Source: Kribbella turkmenica (GTDB lineage: Bacteria > Actinomycetota > Actinomycetes > Propionibacteriales > Kribbellaceae). From it: DNA of 64,000 nucleotides. Both the position numbers and the translations under genes were made by a program. Shown piece by piece: positions 34,953 through 44,263 of the stretch. Below the pieces are notes generated by a model that did no database searches, was not told the origin of the DNA, and worked only from the letters and a program-made list of their open reading frames with translations. Location: the NCBI RefSeq assembly GCF_004348725.1, contig NZ_SMKR01000001.1, forward strand, positions 1 to 64,000. The letters are read 5' to 3'. Numbering within the stretch: position 1 is the stretch's first letter; every line of letters starts with the position of its first letter.

Positions 34953-35351
34953 ATGGGGCTGGACGCGAACTACCCGGCCGTGACGATGAACGACCCGAAC
35001 GGGCACGTCACGGTGTACAACCAGGACCACCTGCCGATCGGCCGGCTCGGGCCGACGCCGTTCGAGTCACCGTCGGTGAACGTGACCTGCCGGCTGACGG
35101 CCTGGGAGGAGCAGGACTGGTACCGGCTGCTGAACCCCGACGGCTGGGACTTCCCGGCGACGGCGGCGTACGTCGCGGCCGACGAGACCCACGAGCTGAA
35201 CCCGGGGCAGCCGTACCCGATCCCCGCCTGCCGAAACGTCGGTTGCCGGCGGAAGGCGGGCCAGGCGGCCGCCGCGGGGGTGCTCGCGGCCGGAGTGTTC
35301 ACCGCGGTGCGGTCCTGGCGCCGCGGGGCGGACAGCCAGGAGGCCGGTTGA
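34953..35351 (+). CDS. Small protein of unknown function with a C-terminal hydrophobic tail
   Basis: A 132-residue protein I do not recognise. The first 100 residues look like a beta-rich globular domain (YPAVTMNDPNGHVTVYNQDHLPIGRL, VNVTCRLTAWEEQDWYRLLNPDGWDFPAT), with two cysteines in IPACRNVGCRRK. A hydrophobic Ala-rich stretch follows (GQAAAAGVLAAGVFTAVRSW), possibly a tail anchor. GGGAGGGG precedes two in-frame ATGs; the one at 34953 has better spacing than 34947. Confidence 0.7.
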   Translation: MGLDANYPAVTMNDPNGHVTVYNQDHLPIGRLGPTPFESPSVNVTCRLTAWEEQDWYRLLNPDGWDFPATAAYVAADETHELNPGQPYPIPACRNVGCRRKAGQAAAAGVLAAGVFTAVRSWRRGADSQEAG

Positions 35352-35375
35352 GGCGGTCGCGTAGGTTTCTGCCTT

Positions 35376-36158
35376 GTGGACATCTCCGAACTGCTGAAGG
35401 TCGCCGAAGCCGCCGTCGATCGTGGGCGGACGATCACCGACTCCCGGGCGCCGGGCGTGCTGACGTCCAAGGGGGACCGGGACATGGCCTCCGAGGTCGA
35501 CTTCGCGGTCGAGCGCGAGGTCCGGGCGTTCCTGGAACGGGAGACGCCGGACATCGGCGTCCTCGGTGAGGAGGAGGGCGGCGCGACCGACGGGACCCGC
35601 TGGGTGCTCGACCCGATCGACGGAACGGTCAACTTCGTCCACGGCGTGCCGCTGTGGGCCATCTCGCTCGGCCTGATCCACGAGGGCCGCGCGGTCGCCG
35701 GCGTCATCGACCACCCGGCGCTCGGGACCAGGTACGCCGCCGCCGAGGGCCACGGCGCGACCTGCAACGGGCAGCCGATCCGGGGCAGCGAGTGCACCGA
35801 CCTGTCCGAGGCGTTGGTTGCCGTGGGCGACTATGCCGTCGGCCCGGACGCGGCCGGGCAGAACGCCGTCCGGCTCGCGCTCACAAAGTTGCTGTACCCG
35901 CGGGTGCAGCGGCTGCGGATGATCGGTACGGCGGCCACCGCGCTGTCGTGGACCGCGGCCGGCCACTTCGACGCGATGGTGATGTTCTCGAACAAGCCCT
36001 GGGACACGATGGCCGGCGTGGCGATCAACCGCGAGGCCGGCATGTTCGTCCTCGACCTGGACGGGGCCGAGCACTCACCCGCGTCCGGTGGCACTTTCGC
36101 CGTCTCGGCCGGCCTCCGCGAGCCCCTGCTCGACCTGATCGGCGAGGCCCTCGGCTGA
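35376..36158 (+). CDS. Inositol monophosphatase family protein
   Basis: A 260-residue Mg-dependent phosphatase of the inositol monophosphatase/HisN superfamily. Metal motifs are intact: GEEEGG (Glu), WVLDPIDGTVNFVHGVPLWAISL (first signature), and WDTMAGVAINREAG (second signature, Asp-containing WD). The Li-sensitive core also includes the DFAVEREVRAFL helix. Substrates may be inositol phosphate, histidinol phosphate or fructose bisphosphate; neighbours do not decide. GTG start at 35376. Convergent with the nuoD-like gene, 7 bp apart. Confidence 0.93.
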   Translation: MDISELLKVAEAAVDRGRTITDSRAPGVLTSKGDRDMASEVDFAVEREVRAFLERETPDIGVLGEEEGGATDGTRWVLDPIDGTVNFVHGVPLWAISLGLIHEGRAVAGVIDHPALGTRYAAAEGHGATCNGQPIRGSECTDLSEALVAVGDYAVGPDAAGQNAVRLALTKLLYPRVQRLRMIGTAATALSWTAAGHFDAMVMFSNKPWDTMAGVAINREAGMFVLDLDGAEHSPASGGTFAVSAGLREPLLDLIGEALG

Positions 36159-36165
36159 GGTCCGG

Positions 36166-37371
36166 CTACTTGTCGATGTCGCCGACGACGAAGAACATGC
36201 TGCCGAGGATGGCGATCATGTCCGGGATGACGGTGCCGGGCAGCAGCGCGGGCAGGGCGGAGATGTTGTTGAAGCTCGCCGAGCGCAGCTTGAGCCGCCA
36301 GGGGGTCTTGTCGCCGCGGGAGACCAGGTAGTAGCCGTTGATGCCGAGCGGATTCTCGGTCCACGCGTAGGTGTGGCCCTCCGGCACCTTGAGGATCTTC
36401 GGCAGCCGGACGTTCACCGGCCCGGCGGGCATCGACGACAGCTTGTCCAGGCAGGCGTCGATCAGGTCGAGGGACACCTTCACCTGCTCGAGCAGCACCC
36501 AGAACCGGGAGAAGCAGTCGCCGTCGGTCCGGGTGATCACCCGGAGTACGCCGTCGCGCTGCAACTCGTCGTACGCGAGGTAGGGCTCGTCGCGGCGGAG
36601 GTCGGCGTCGACACCGGAGGCGCGGGCGATCGGGCCGGAGACGCCGTGCTGGGCGACGAGCTCGGGGGTGAGCCGGCCGACGCCGACGGTCCGGGCGCGG
36701 AAGATCTCGTTGCCCATGACAAGGTCCTCGACGTCCGGCAGCCGCTTGCGGACCGCGGCCGAGGCGGCGGCCGCCCGGCCCAGCCAGCCGTACGGCAGGT
36801 CCTCCTTCAGGCCGCCGACGCGGTTGAACATGTAGTGCATCCGGCCGCCGGACAGCTCCTCCATCACCGCCTGCAGGGTCTCGCGCTCGCGGAAGGCGTA
36901 GAAGACCGGGGTGATCGCGCCGAGCTCGAGCGGATAGGAGCCGAGGAACATCAGGTGGTTGAGGACCCGGTTCAGCTCGGCCAGCAGGGTGCGCAGCCAG
37001 ACCGCGCGGACCGGCACCTCCAGGCCCATCATCCGCTCGACCGCGAGCACCACGCCGAGCTCGTTGCTGAACGCCGACAACCAGTCGTGCCGGTTCGCCA
37101 GCACGATGATCTGGCGGTAGTCGCGGACCTCGAAGAGCTTCTCGGCGCCCCGGTGCATGTAGCCGACGATCGGCTCGCAGCCGACGATCCGCTCACCGTC
37201 CAGGGTCAGCCGGAGCCGCAGTACGCCGTGGGTCGCCGGGTGCTGCGGACCGATGTTGAGCACCATGTCGGTGGTCGCCAGCTCCGAGCCGCTCCCGGTC
37301 CCGCCGCGCTCGTACAGCGGGTCGAATCCCGCGGCTCCCGCGCCGATTCCGACCACTCTCTCGGTACTCAT
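36166..37371 (-). CDS. Stand-alone NADH-quinone oxidoreductase subunit D (NuoD paralogue)
   Basis: A 401-residue 49-kDa-type complex I subunit. It carries the hallmark [27 protein letters not shown] (quinone-site His in GPQHPATHG), [40 protein letters not shown] and the C-terminal [41 protein letters not shown]. It looks fully intact. No other nuo gene lies within 30 kb, so this is a second or detached copy. It begins 26 bp from a divergent PH-domain gene. Whether it replaces NuoD in complex I or serves a group-4-hydrogenase-like complex is open. Confidence 0.93.
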   Translation of the reverse strand: MSTERVVGIGAGAAGFDPLYERGGTGSGSELATTDMVLNIGPQHPATHGVLRLRLTLDGERIVGCEPIVGYMHRGAEKLFEVRDYRQIIVLANRHDWLSAFSNELGVVLAVERMMGLEVPVRAVWLRTLLAELNRVLNHLMFLGSYPLELGAITPVFYAFRERETLQAVMEELSGGRMHYMFNRVGGLKEDLPYGWLGRAAAASAAVRKRLPDVEDLVMGNEIFRARTVGVGRLTPELVAQHGVSGPIARASGVDADLRRDEPYLAYDELQRDGVLRVITRTDGDCFSRFWVLLEQVKVSLDLIDACLDKLSSMPAGPVNVRLPKILKVPEGHTYAWTENPLGINGYYLVSRGDKTPWRLKLRSASFNNISALPALLPGTVIPDMIAILGSMFFVVGDIDK

Positions 37372-37397
37372 GACCACTATCGTGACAGGCTTGGGGT

Positions 37398-37886
37398 GTG
37401 GACGACCTCTTCGCACCCTCGGATGTCACCTGGACGCCGGTCTCGCCGAAGCTGGCGGCGGTCCGCCGGCTGAACTCGGCGATCACGTTCGGCGTGCTCG
37501 GGCTGGTCGCGCTGGTGGTGCTGGGCGTGACGCTGGGCTGGGTCTGGGGCCTGCCGGCGCTGGCCGTGTTCGCCGCCGGGTTCGCCTGGTCGTGGATCCT
37601 GATCGGGCGCAACCAGCGGTCCTGGAAGTACGCCGAGCGCGAGGACGAACTGCTGGTCAGCCACGGGATCCTGTTCCGTGAGCTGGTGGTCGTGCCGTAC
37701 GGACGGATGCAGTTCGTCGACGTGACCGCCGGCCCGCTGGAGCGGTCGTTCGGGATCGCGACGGTGGAACTGCACACGGCGACCCCGGCGACCGACGCGA
37801 AGATCCCGGGCCTGCACCCGGACGAGGCGAGCCGCCTCCGGGACCGCCTGTCCGCGCTCGGCCAGGCCCAGGCGTGGGGCCTGTGA
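37398..37886 (+). CDS. PH-domain (bPH2/DUF304) membrane protein, short
   Basis: A 162-residue protein. Two membrane helices ([19 protein letters not shown] and [19 protein letters not shown]) are followed by a bacterial PH domain: [66 protein letters not shown]. The pattern G-x-x-F-R-E-x-x-V-V-P-Y-x-R-x-Q is typical of DUF304 pairs related to YdbS/YdbT. These pairs confer resistance to or stabilise membranes in Bacillus, but the mechanism is unclear. Its TGA overlaps the GTG of the next, longer PH protein. Confidence 0.92.
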   Translation: MDDLFAPSDVTWTPVSPKLAAVRRLNSAITFGVLGLVALVVLGVTLGWVWGLPALAVFAAGFAWSWILIGRNQRSWKYAEREDELLVSHGILFRELVVVPYGRMQFVDVTAGPLERSFGIATVELHTATPATDAKIPGLHPDEASRLRDRLSALGQAQAWGL

Positions 37887-39364
37887 CGGAGCCGGCGCCC
37901 GGGCCGTACGACGGGCGACAGATGACCCAGCAAACCGGCGGCGAGCAGCCCTGGCCCACGCCGCCACCCGTGCAGCAGCCGCCGGACGAGCCGTCCGGCG
38001 CCCGGCTGCACCCGCTCACGCCGTTCGTGAAGGGCTGGGGGTACTTCGTCGTCGCGGCGATCGCGATGGTGAACAACGAGAGCCTGCGCAGCAACCTGAC
38101 GCTGGCCGGATTCGGGCTGATCGCCGTCCTGGTCGGCGGTATCGCCCTCGGCGCACTGTCGTGGTGGTTCACCAAGTGGCAGCTGACCGAGGAGGCGATC
38201 CGCGTCGACAGCGGGTTCTTGTTCCGCCGGACCCGGATCATCCGGTTCGACCGGATCCAGGCGATCGACGTCGCGCAGCCGTTCGTCGCCCGCCTGTTCG
38301 GCATGGCCGAGTTGCGGATGGACGTGGCCGGTGGCGGCAAGAGCGACGGCAAGCTGAGCTACTTCAGGTACGACGAGGCCGTCCGGCTGCGCACGATCCT
38401 GCTGGTCCGGGCCAAGGGGGAGCAGGCCGTCGAGCACGCCGACCAGCAGCCCCAGTCGGAGCCCATCCTGGTGGTCCCGACGGCCCGTCTGCTCGGTGCG
38501 ACCCTGCTGTCGTCCACCGTGCTCGGCAGCGCCGGTGGTCTGATCTGGCTGATCGTCGCCACCACCGTGCTGGACTTCCACATCGGTCTGTTCGCCGGTC
38601 TGCCGCTGCTGCTCGGTGTGGTGCAGCCGATCTGGAAACAGGTCGTCGGCAACCACGGCTTCACGCTCTCCGAGACCGGCCACGGCCTGCGGACCAAGCG
38701 CGGCCTGTTCGACGTCCAGCGGCAGACCGTGCCGCCCGGTCGAGTGCAGGGCCTGCTGATCACCGAACCGATCATCTGGCGCCTGCTCGGCTGGTCACGG
38801 GTGGAGCTGGACATCGCCGGCGTCGCGGGCAGCCCGGCCGAAGGCGAGGACGACCGCGAGGGCGCGCAACTCCTGCCGGTGGGCGAGCGGGCCGAGGTCG
38901 CGTACGTCCTGGCGCGGGTCCTGCCGGGGCTCGACCTCGCCCGGATCGAGATGCACCGGGCACCGCAGCGTGCCAAGCGGCTGCGCCCGATCGGCTGGCG
39001 TTACCTCGCGTACGGGTACGACGACCAGGTCCTCGTGACCACGCGCGGCTGGGTGAGCCGCCGTACGTCGATCGTGCTGCACCACAAGACGCAGTCCGTC
39101 CGGCTGGAGCAGGGACCGATCCAGCGGCGGCTGGGCTTGGCCAACGTGCACGTGGACACACCGCTCGGCCCGACCGACGCGATCGCGCTGCACCGCGACC
39201 AGTTCGAAGCCGCTCGACTCCTCGAAGCTCAGGCCGACAGAGCCCGCGAAGCCCGCCGCGAGGTTCCCTCGTCGGCCGCGGTCCAGACCCAGCCGAACCC
39301 CCCGAGCCCGGACGGATCCAGCAGTTCCGCGGCTTCGCCGGCTGACGACAGCTCGGCCACGTAG
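37883..39364 (+). CDS. PH-domain (bPH2/DUF304) membrane protein, long (YdbT-like)
   Basis: A 493-residue partner of the short PH protein. After a Pro/Gln-rich disordered start, two helices lead to the first PH domain ([51 protein letters not shown]). Two more helices lead to a second ([47 protein letters not shown]), and a third PH-like unit follows ([47 protein letters not shown]). The last 50 residues are Ser/Pro/Ala-rich and are encoded on DNA that also encodes the end of the convergent methyltransferase (136-bp overlap). Confidence 0.92.
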   Translation: MTEPAPGPYDGRQMTQQTGGEQPWPTPPPVQQPPDEPSGARLHPLTPFVKGWGYFVVAAIAMVNNESLRSNLTLAGFGLIAVLVGGIALGALSWWFTKWQLTEEAIRVDSGFLFRRTRIIRFDRIQAIDVAQPFVARLFGMAELRMDVAGGGKSDGKLSYFRYDEAVRLRTILLVRAKGEQAVEHADQQPQSEPILVVPTARLLGATLLSSTVLGSAGGLIWLIVATTVLDFHIGLFAGLPLLLGVVQPIWKQVVGNHGFTLSETGHGLRTKRGLFDVQRQTVPPGRVQGLLITEPIIWRLLGWSRVELDIAGVAGSPAEGEDDREGAQLLPVGERAEVAYVLARVLPGLDLARIEMHRAPQRAKRLRPIGWRYLAYGYDDQVLVTTRGWVSRRTSIVLHHKTQSVRLEQGPIQRRLGLANVHVDTPLGPTDAIALHRDQFEAARLLEAQADRAREARREVPSSAAVQTQPNPPSPDGSSSSAASPADDSSAT

Positions 39365-40110
39365 CGCAGAGGATCGGTCTGGGCCAGGCCGAGGCGCGGG
39401 CGGGTCGCACTCACGCCAAGGGCTCGCAGGGCGTCTCGTTGCCGGACCAGGGACCCGCCGAGGGAGTCCAGCGCCACGTGGGCGGTGATGTCGCAGGACC
39501 CGTCCAGGACCGGGTCGCACTCGCGGCCCGAGCGGAAGCCGGTCACCGTCCCGTAGGCCGGCCGGCCGGCACGCACGTGGCCGTAGTCGATCGCCAGTGC
39601 CAGCCCGCCGCCGGCGAGCCGGTCGACGACCGAGGCCCACGCCAGGTCGCGCGCCGTACCGATCTCGGCCCGGTCGCCGGGCTCCTGCAGCGGCCACCAC
39701 TTCTCCAGCCACAGCAGGTCGTTGCCGGTGACAACTTCACCGAGCGACCAGTCGGCGAGCAGATACCGCGGTACGCCGTCGTCGTCCAGCTCGGCGAGGT
39801 CGCACGGCACGTTGTCCAGCCACTCGTTCGCGACCACCAGTCCGTGGACGACCGTCGGCAACTCGTCGTCCAGTTCCACGTCCACGACCGGCAACCCTTC
39901 GGCCCGCAACACCTCGCCCAGCTCACCGGAGCCGGCGCCGAGGTCCACGACCTGCTCAGCACCCACAGCTCGCGCGAGACGAGCCAGTGCCCGGCCGAAG
40001 AGTGCGGACGCGTGCACGGAGGTCCGGAAGTGAGCGGCCGGCCGCTCCCGGCGGTAGAACCCGTCAGGTCCGTACAGCGCGGTCTCCCAGCCCTCGCGGA
40101 AGCTGGTCAC
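39229..40110 (-). CDS. SAM-dependent methyltransferase, MidA/NDUFAF7 (DUF185)-like
   Basis: A 293-residue protein of the MidA type. N-terminal [42 protein letters not shown] is characteristic (the G-x-x-G-Y/F-Y region), followed by the SAM motif [16 protein letters not shown], the family [14 protein letters not shown] (cf. SNELLDALPV) and [15 protein letters not shown] (cf. DYG). Mitochondrial NDUFAF7 dimethylates an arginine of NDUFS2, the NuoD homologue, which is striking because a lone nuoD lies 2 kb away. The GTG at 40110 is set by overlap with the LigT-like gene. Length is shorter than the roughly 350-400 of eukaryotic members. Confidence 0.75.
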   Translation of the reverse strand: MTSFREGWETALYGPDGFYRRERPAAHFRTSVHASALFGRALARLARAVGAEQVVDLGAGSGELGEVLRAEGLPVVDVELDDELPTVVHGLVVANEWLDNVPCDLAELDDDGVPRYLLADWSLGEVVTGNDLLWLEKWWPLQEPGDRAEIGTARDLAWASVVDRLAGGGLALAIDYGHVRAGRPAYGTVTGFRSGRECDPVLDGSCDITAHVALDSLGGSLVRQRDALRALGVSATRPRLGLAQTDPLRYVAELSSAGEAAELLDPSGLGGFGWVWTAADEGTSRRASRALSA

Positions 40111-40661
40111 AACGAGACTGCGCCGAACTGCCGCCACCTGCCGTCGTCGCTTTCACGCCACAGGCCCAGCTCGGTCAGCGTCGTGGTCGGGGCGGGGGCG
40201 GCCGCCAGCGCCGCGGAAGCCTCCCGGACGACGTCGGCACTGCGATCCGTACCGGCGGAGATGGTCAGATGAGGATGCGGGTCGGGGAACTCCCCGCCGT
40301 ACGGCGGGCACTCCGGGAACGCCGCGAAGACCGCGGACAGCAACGACCGCACCTGGCCGAACGGCTCGGGCTTCAGCCAGGCCGTTCCGCCCGGGAACTC
40401 ACCGGCCGTCGGAAAGCTGAGCTCGAAGGGCTCGAACGTGGACACCGCCTCCTCGAGCCGGCGCACGTCCGCGTCGCCCGGCTCGGCGACCCAGGGAACC
40501 AGCACGGTGACGTGCGGTGGGATCAGCTCGGTCAGCGGAACGTGGGGCCGCGCGCTGGACCGGGACACCGACCGCCACCGATCGGTGAACTCCGCCACCT
40601 CGGGCACTGTGATCAGAATCGCCGTCAATCCGCTCCGTGCGGCCCATGCGTCGCTCACCAA
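40107..40661 (-). CDS. 2'-5' RNA ligase / LigT-like phosphoesterase family protein
   Basis: A 184-residue two-histidine phosphoesterase fold. The paired H-x-T-x motifs are HVTVLVPW (about residue 50) and HPHLTISAG (about residue 134), the catalytic signature of the 2H superfamily. Substrates in this family include 2',3'-cyclic nucleotides and RNA ends; the true substrate is not known. It overlaps the MidA-like gene by 4 bp and is divergent from DUF2520-panC across a 99-bp gap that contains a perfect palindrome. Confidence 0.88.
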   Translation of the reverse strand: MVSDAWAARSGLTAILITVPEVAEFTDRWRSVSRSSARPHVPLTELIPPHVTVLVPWVAEPGDADVRRLEEAVSTFEPFELSFPTAGEFPGGTAWLKPEPFGQVRSLLSAVFAAFPECPPYGGEFPDPHPHLTISAGTDRSADVVREASAALAAAPAPTTTLTELGLWRESDDGRWRQFGAVSL

Positions 40662-40680
40662 GGCATGCTCTCATCACTCA

Positions 40681-40703
40681 GTGCCTCGTCCTCGACGAGG
40701 CAC
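40681..40703. promoter_or_regulatory. Perfect 10-3-10 palindrome between divergent LigT-like and DUF2520 genes
   Basis: GTGCCTCGTC-ctc-GACGAGGCAC. It sits just upstream of a TACGCT -10-like box for the plus-strand DUF2520-panC-nad operon and 20 bp from the start codon of the minus-strand gene. It could be an operator for a dimeric regulator or a hairpin in the minus-strand transcript. Confidence 0.55.
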
Positions 40704-40760
40704 TACGCTGAAGATAGATCGTCTGGTACCCCGCGCGGGACTGGAACGAAGAGAGTGAGC

Positions 40761-41633
40761 ATGGAACGGATCGGCTTGATCGGAGCCGGCCGGGCCGGAA
40801 CCGCCCTGGGAGCAGCCTTGGCGGCTGCCGGGCATCCCCTGGTCGGCGTGACCGCCCGGTCGAGCGCGTCACGTGAACGCGCCGCCCGGTTCCTTCCCCA
40901 TGTTCCGGTGCTGACGGCCGACGAGGTCGCCGAGCGCGCCGACGTGGTCCTGGTCGCCGTACCGGACGACGTGATCGGCCAGGTCGTCGCCGGTCTCCCG
41001 CTCACCGGTGCGCAGTACGTCGTTCATCTGTCCGGAGCGCACGGCCTCGAGCCGCTGGCGGCCTCGGCGGCGACCCCGGTCGCGCTGCATCCCGCGATGA
41101 CGTTCCCGGGCGGCGCGGTCGGCCTGGACGGCGTGATGTTCACCGCGACCGCGCCGGACGCGGCCACGGAGCTCGTCGACCGACTGGTGAAGGCGCTCGG
41201 CGGGCAGGTGCAGTGGGTGGCCGAGGAACACCGGGCGCTCTACCACGCCGGGCTCGTGCACGGCGCGAATCACCTGACAACGTTGCTCTCGCAGGCGTTC
41301 GCCGTACTGCGGGAGGCCGGGGTGGCGGATCCGGCGGCGACACTCCGGCCACTGGTGACCGCAACCCTCGACAACACGCTGCGATCCGGTCATCATGCGC
41401 TCACCGGGCCGATCGCCCGCGGCGATGTCGACACGGTGGCAGCACATCTGGCCGTCCTGCGGGACCGGGTAGGCACGACGTACGCCGAGCTGGCCCGGGC
41501 GACGGTGGAGGCGGCCGCGGCGGGCGGAAGGCTGGACCCGGACACGGAGGCACGGTTCGCGAAGGTGCTGGACGGGCTGGTGCTGGACGGAGTGGCAGGC
41601 GAGCGGTATCGGACAGGGGAGGCACCGCGATGA
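40761..41633 (+). CDS. Rossmann-fold DUF2520 protein, panC partner
   Basis: A 290-residue protein with an NADP-type Rossmann N-terminus ([23 protein letters not shown]) and the helical DUF2520 C-terminal domain ([48 protein letters not shown]). It resembles ketopantoate reductase or pyrroline-carboxylate reductase architectures. In mycobacteria and streptomycetes it lies directly before panC, as here with a 4-bp ATGA overlap. A role in pantothenate synthesis, perhaps as ketopantoate reductase, is plausible but unproven. Confidence 0.9.
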   Translation: MERIGLIGAGRAGTALGAALAAAGHPLVGVTARSSASRERAARFLPHVPVLTADEVAERADVVLVAVPDDVIGQVVAGLPLTGAQYVVHLSGAHGLEPLAASAATPVALHPAMTFPGGAVGLDGVMFTATAPDAATELVDRLVKALGGQVQWVAEEHRALYHAGLVHGANHLTTLLSQAFAVLREAGVADPAATLRPLVTATLDNTLRSGHHALTGPIARGDVDTVAAHLAVLRDRVGTTYAELARATVEAAAAGGRLDPDTEARFAKVLDGLVLDGVAGERYRTGEAPR

Positions 41634-42457
41634 GACTCACCCAGACCAAGGCCGAACTGCGGGCGGCGGCGGCGATCCGGCCCCGGGCGGTCGTGATGAC
41701 GATGGGCGCCCTGCACGAAGGGCACGCGGCGCTCCTGGCCGAGGCCAGGGAACGGGTCGGGCCGGACGGCAGCGTGGTCCTGACCATCTTCGTGAACCCG
41801 CTGCAGTTCGGACCGGCCGAGGACTTCGACCGGTATCCGCGCACGCTGGCCAGCGACCTGGCGATCGCCAAGAACGAGGGCGTCGACCTGGTCTTCAACC
41901 CGTCCCGCGACGAGCTCTACCCGAACGAGCCGTCGATCACCGTGCATCCGGGCCCGCTGGCCGACGAGCTGGAGGGAATGGTCCGCCCGGGTCACTTCGC
42001 CGGCGTGCTGACCGTGGTCGCGAAGATGCTGCACCTGACCGCGCCGGACCTGGCATTGTTCGGCGAGAAGGACTACCAGCAGCTCACGCTGATCCGCGAG
42101 ATGGTGTGCGACCTGGACTGGGACGTCGACATCGTGCCGGTGCCGACCGTCCGCGAGGCCGACGGTCTCGCGCTGTCCTCACGCAACCGGTACCTGGACG
42201 AGACCGAGCGTGACGAGGCGCTCGTGCTCTACCGGGCGCTCACCGCCGGGGCGAAGGCCGGGATGAACGGGCCGGACGCGGTGATGGCCGCTGCGCAGGC
42301 GGAGCTCGAGGCGGTCCCGTCGGTGAAGATCGACTATCTCGCCCTGCGCGCACCGGACCTCGGCCCGGTCATCGGCCCCGGCGAGGCCCGGATGCTGATC
42401 GCCGCCCGCATCGGCACCACCCGTCTCATTGACAACATTTCCATCACGCTCAGGTGA
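41630..42457 (+). CDS. panC: Pantothenate synthetase
   Basis: A 275-residue ATP-dependent ligase joining pantoate and beta-alanine. Nucleotidyltransferase motifs: [16 protein letters not shown] (HxGH-type), [20 protein letters not shown] (pantoate-binding Gln), [14 protein letters not shown] and [15 protein letters not shown] (KMSKS-like SSRN). The ATG overlaps the DUF2520 stop. No panD follows; nadB takes that place, as in streptomycetes. Confidence 0.97.
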   Translation: MRLTQTKAELRAAAAIRPRAVVMTMGALHEGHAALLAEARERVGPDGSVVLTIFVNPLQFGPAEDFDRYPRTLASDLAIAKNEGVDLVFNPSRDELYPNEPSITVHPGPLADELEGMVRPGHFAGVLTVVAKMLHLTAPDLALFGEKDYQQLTLIREMVCDLDWDVDIVPVPTVREADGLALSSRNRYLDETERDEALVLYRALTAGAKAGMNGPDAVMAAAQAELEAVPSVKIDYLALRAPDLGPVIGPGEARMLIAARIGTTRLIDNISITLR

Positions 42458-42479
42458 AAGCGGTTGATACGGTCACGGG

Positions 42480-42602
42480 ATGACCGTGCAAATGCCACGC
42501 CTCCGGCGCGGCGGGACACGGGGCTCTCGCTCCCGGCCTTCCCTCGTCGCCCCAGTCGCTGCGCTCCCTGCGCTTCTCAGTCCAGGCCGGGAGACCCCGT
42601 GA
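42480..42602 (+). CDS. Possible 40-residue upstream peptide ending in the nadB start codon
   Basis: ATG at 42480 to TGA at 42602, where the TGA overlaps the GTG of nadB (CCCCGTGA). The peptide starts MTVQMPRLRRG and ends LLSPGRETP. It contains on the opposite strand GGAGCGCAGCGA, similar to the GGAGCGAAGCGA core of the two repeat copies at 24552 and 32899. The exact stop/start coupling suggests a leader peptide or a third, diverged insertion of the same kind. No strong ribosome binding site precedes it. Confidence 0.35.
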   Translation: MTVQMPRLRRGGTRGSRSRPSLVAPVAALPALLSPGRETP

Positions 42603-44263
42603 CCGGACCCGCAGTCCCCCAGCGGCTGGCCGCGCCTGAACCCGGTTGGACCGACACCGTCGACGTGGTGGTGATCGGGTCCGGGATCGCCGGGCTGACC
42701 GCCGCGCTGAAGGCCCGTGAGCTCGGCTCCGTGCTGGTGGTGACGAAGGATGTCGTCGCCTCCGGATCGACCCAGTGGGCGCAGGGCGGGATCGCCGCCG
42801 CCCTCAGCCCCGAGGACTCGCCCGAGGAGCACCTGCAGGACACGCTGGTCGCGGGCGCCGGCCTCTGCGACCCGGACGCCGTCCGGACGTTGGTCACCGA
42901 GGGACCGGAGGCCGTCCGGGACCTGATCGACCTCGGCGCCCGGTTCGACACCGTCGACGGGGATCTGTCGCTGACCCGGGAAGGCGGGCATCACCGCAAC
43001 CGGATCGCCCACGCCGGCGGCGACGCGACCGGCGCGGAGATCGAGCGAGCGCTGGTCGCCGCGGTGAAGCGGGCTCCGGACATCCGGCTGATCGAGCACG
43101 CCCTGGTCATCGACCTGCTGACCGCGGAGGACGGTGCCGTCGCCGGAGTCACGCTGCACGTGATGGGTGAGGGCCAGCTGGACGGCGTCGGGGCGATCCG
43201 CAGCCGGGTGGTGATCCTCGCGTCCGGCGGGATCGGCCAGTTGTACGCCGCGACCACCAACCCGAGTGTGTCCACCGGCGACGGGATGGCGCTGGCGTTA
43301 CGGGCCGGGGCGAAGGTGCGCGACCTGGAGTTCGTGCAGTTCCACCCGACCGTGCTCTGGCTGGGCAAGAGCGCGAGAGGCCAGCAGCCGTTGGTGTCCG
43401 AGGCGGTCCGCGGCGAGGGTGCGTTCCTGGTGGACCACGAGGGCGAGCGGTTCATGCAGGGACAGCACGAGCTCGCCGACCTGGCACCGCGAGACATCGT
43501 GGCGAAGGCGATCATGCGGCAGATGCTTGCCACCGGCAAGGATCATGTCTTCCTCGACGCCCGGCACTTCGGCGACGAGAAGTGGCGCGTCCGGTTCCCG
43601 ACGATCCTGGCGTCCTGCCGGTCGCACGGCATCGACCCGGTCCGCGAGCTGATCCCGGTCGCGCCGGCTTGTCACTACTCCTCCGGCGGTGTGTGGACCG
43701 ACCTGCACGGCCAGACGTCCGTGCCCGGCCTCTACGCCTGCGGCGAGGTCGCGTGCACCGGCGTACACGGCGCCAACCGCCTCGCCTCGAACTCGCTGCT
43801 CGAAGGACTCGTCTTCGCCCGCCGGATCGCCGACCACCTCGCCGGCGGCCTGCCCGAGCTGCGTGAACCGATCCACGACACCCGTGTCCGCGGTCTCGTC
43901 GACGCGGACGTCGTACCGGAGCTGCAGCGGGTGATGACGGTCGGTGCGGGCGTGATCCGCAGCGCGGCCGGGCTTTCGGAAGCAGGTGCCACGCTCGGCA
44001 AGCTGATCGAGCAGCCGGCGGGGGAGCCCGGTACGCCGGGCTGGGAGGCGACGAACCTGGTCACGGTGGCCTCCGCGCTGATCGCGGCCGCCACCGCCCG
44101 CGAGGAGAGCCGGGGCTCGCACTGGCGTGAGGACCGCCCCGATCGCGACGACGCGCGGTGGTCGGGCAATCTGGACCTCACGTTGCCCGCCGACGGCGAC
44201 CGAGCCGTCCCGCGAACGACGTTCGTCGCGCACGAGATCGAGGAGAATGACCGGCATGGATGA
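42599..44263 (+). CDS. nadB: L-aspartate oxidase
   Basis: A 554-residue FAD enzyme that oxidises L-aspartate to iminoaspartate, the first step of de novo NAD synthesis. FAD motif VVVIGSGIAGLTAALKAREL near residue 24. Succinate dehydrogenase-like active site pieces are STQWAQGGIAAAL, HAGGDATGAEIERAL, EFVQFHPTVLW, HYSSGGVWTD and the RLASNSLLEGLVFARR segment. The GTG at 42599 has GGGAG six bases upstream. NadA is not in this window. Overlaps nadC by 8 bp. Confidence 0.95.
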   Translation: MTGPAVPQRLAAPEPGWTDTVDVVVIGSGIAGLTAALKARELGSVLVVTKDVVASGSTQWAQGGIAAALSPEDSPEEHLQDTLVAGAGLCDPDAVRTLVTEGPEAVRDLIDLGARFDTVDGDLSLTREGGHHRNRIAHAGGDATGAEIERALVAAVKRAPDIRLIEHALVIDLLTAEDGAVAGVTLHVMGEGQLDGVGAIRSRVVILASGGIGQLYAATTNPSVSTGDGMALALRAGAKVRDLEFVQFHPTVLWLGKSARGQQPLVSEAVRGEGAFLVDHEGERFMQGQHELADLAPRDIVAKAIMRQMLATGKDHVFLDARHFGDEKWRVRFPTILASCRSHGIDPVRELIPVAPACHYSSGGVWTDLHGQTSVPGLYACGEVACTGVHGANRLASNSLLEGLVFARRIADHLAGGLPELREPIHDTRVRGLVDADVVPELQRVMTVGAGVIRSAAGLSEAGATLGKLIEQPAGEPGTPGWEATNLVTVASALIAAATAREESRGSHWREDRPDRDDARWSGNLDLTLPADGDRAVPRTTFVAHEIEENDRHG

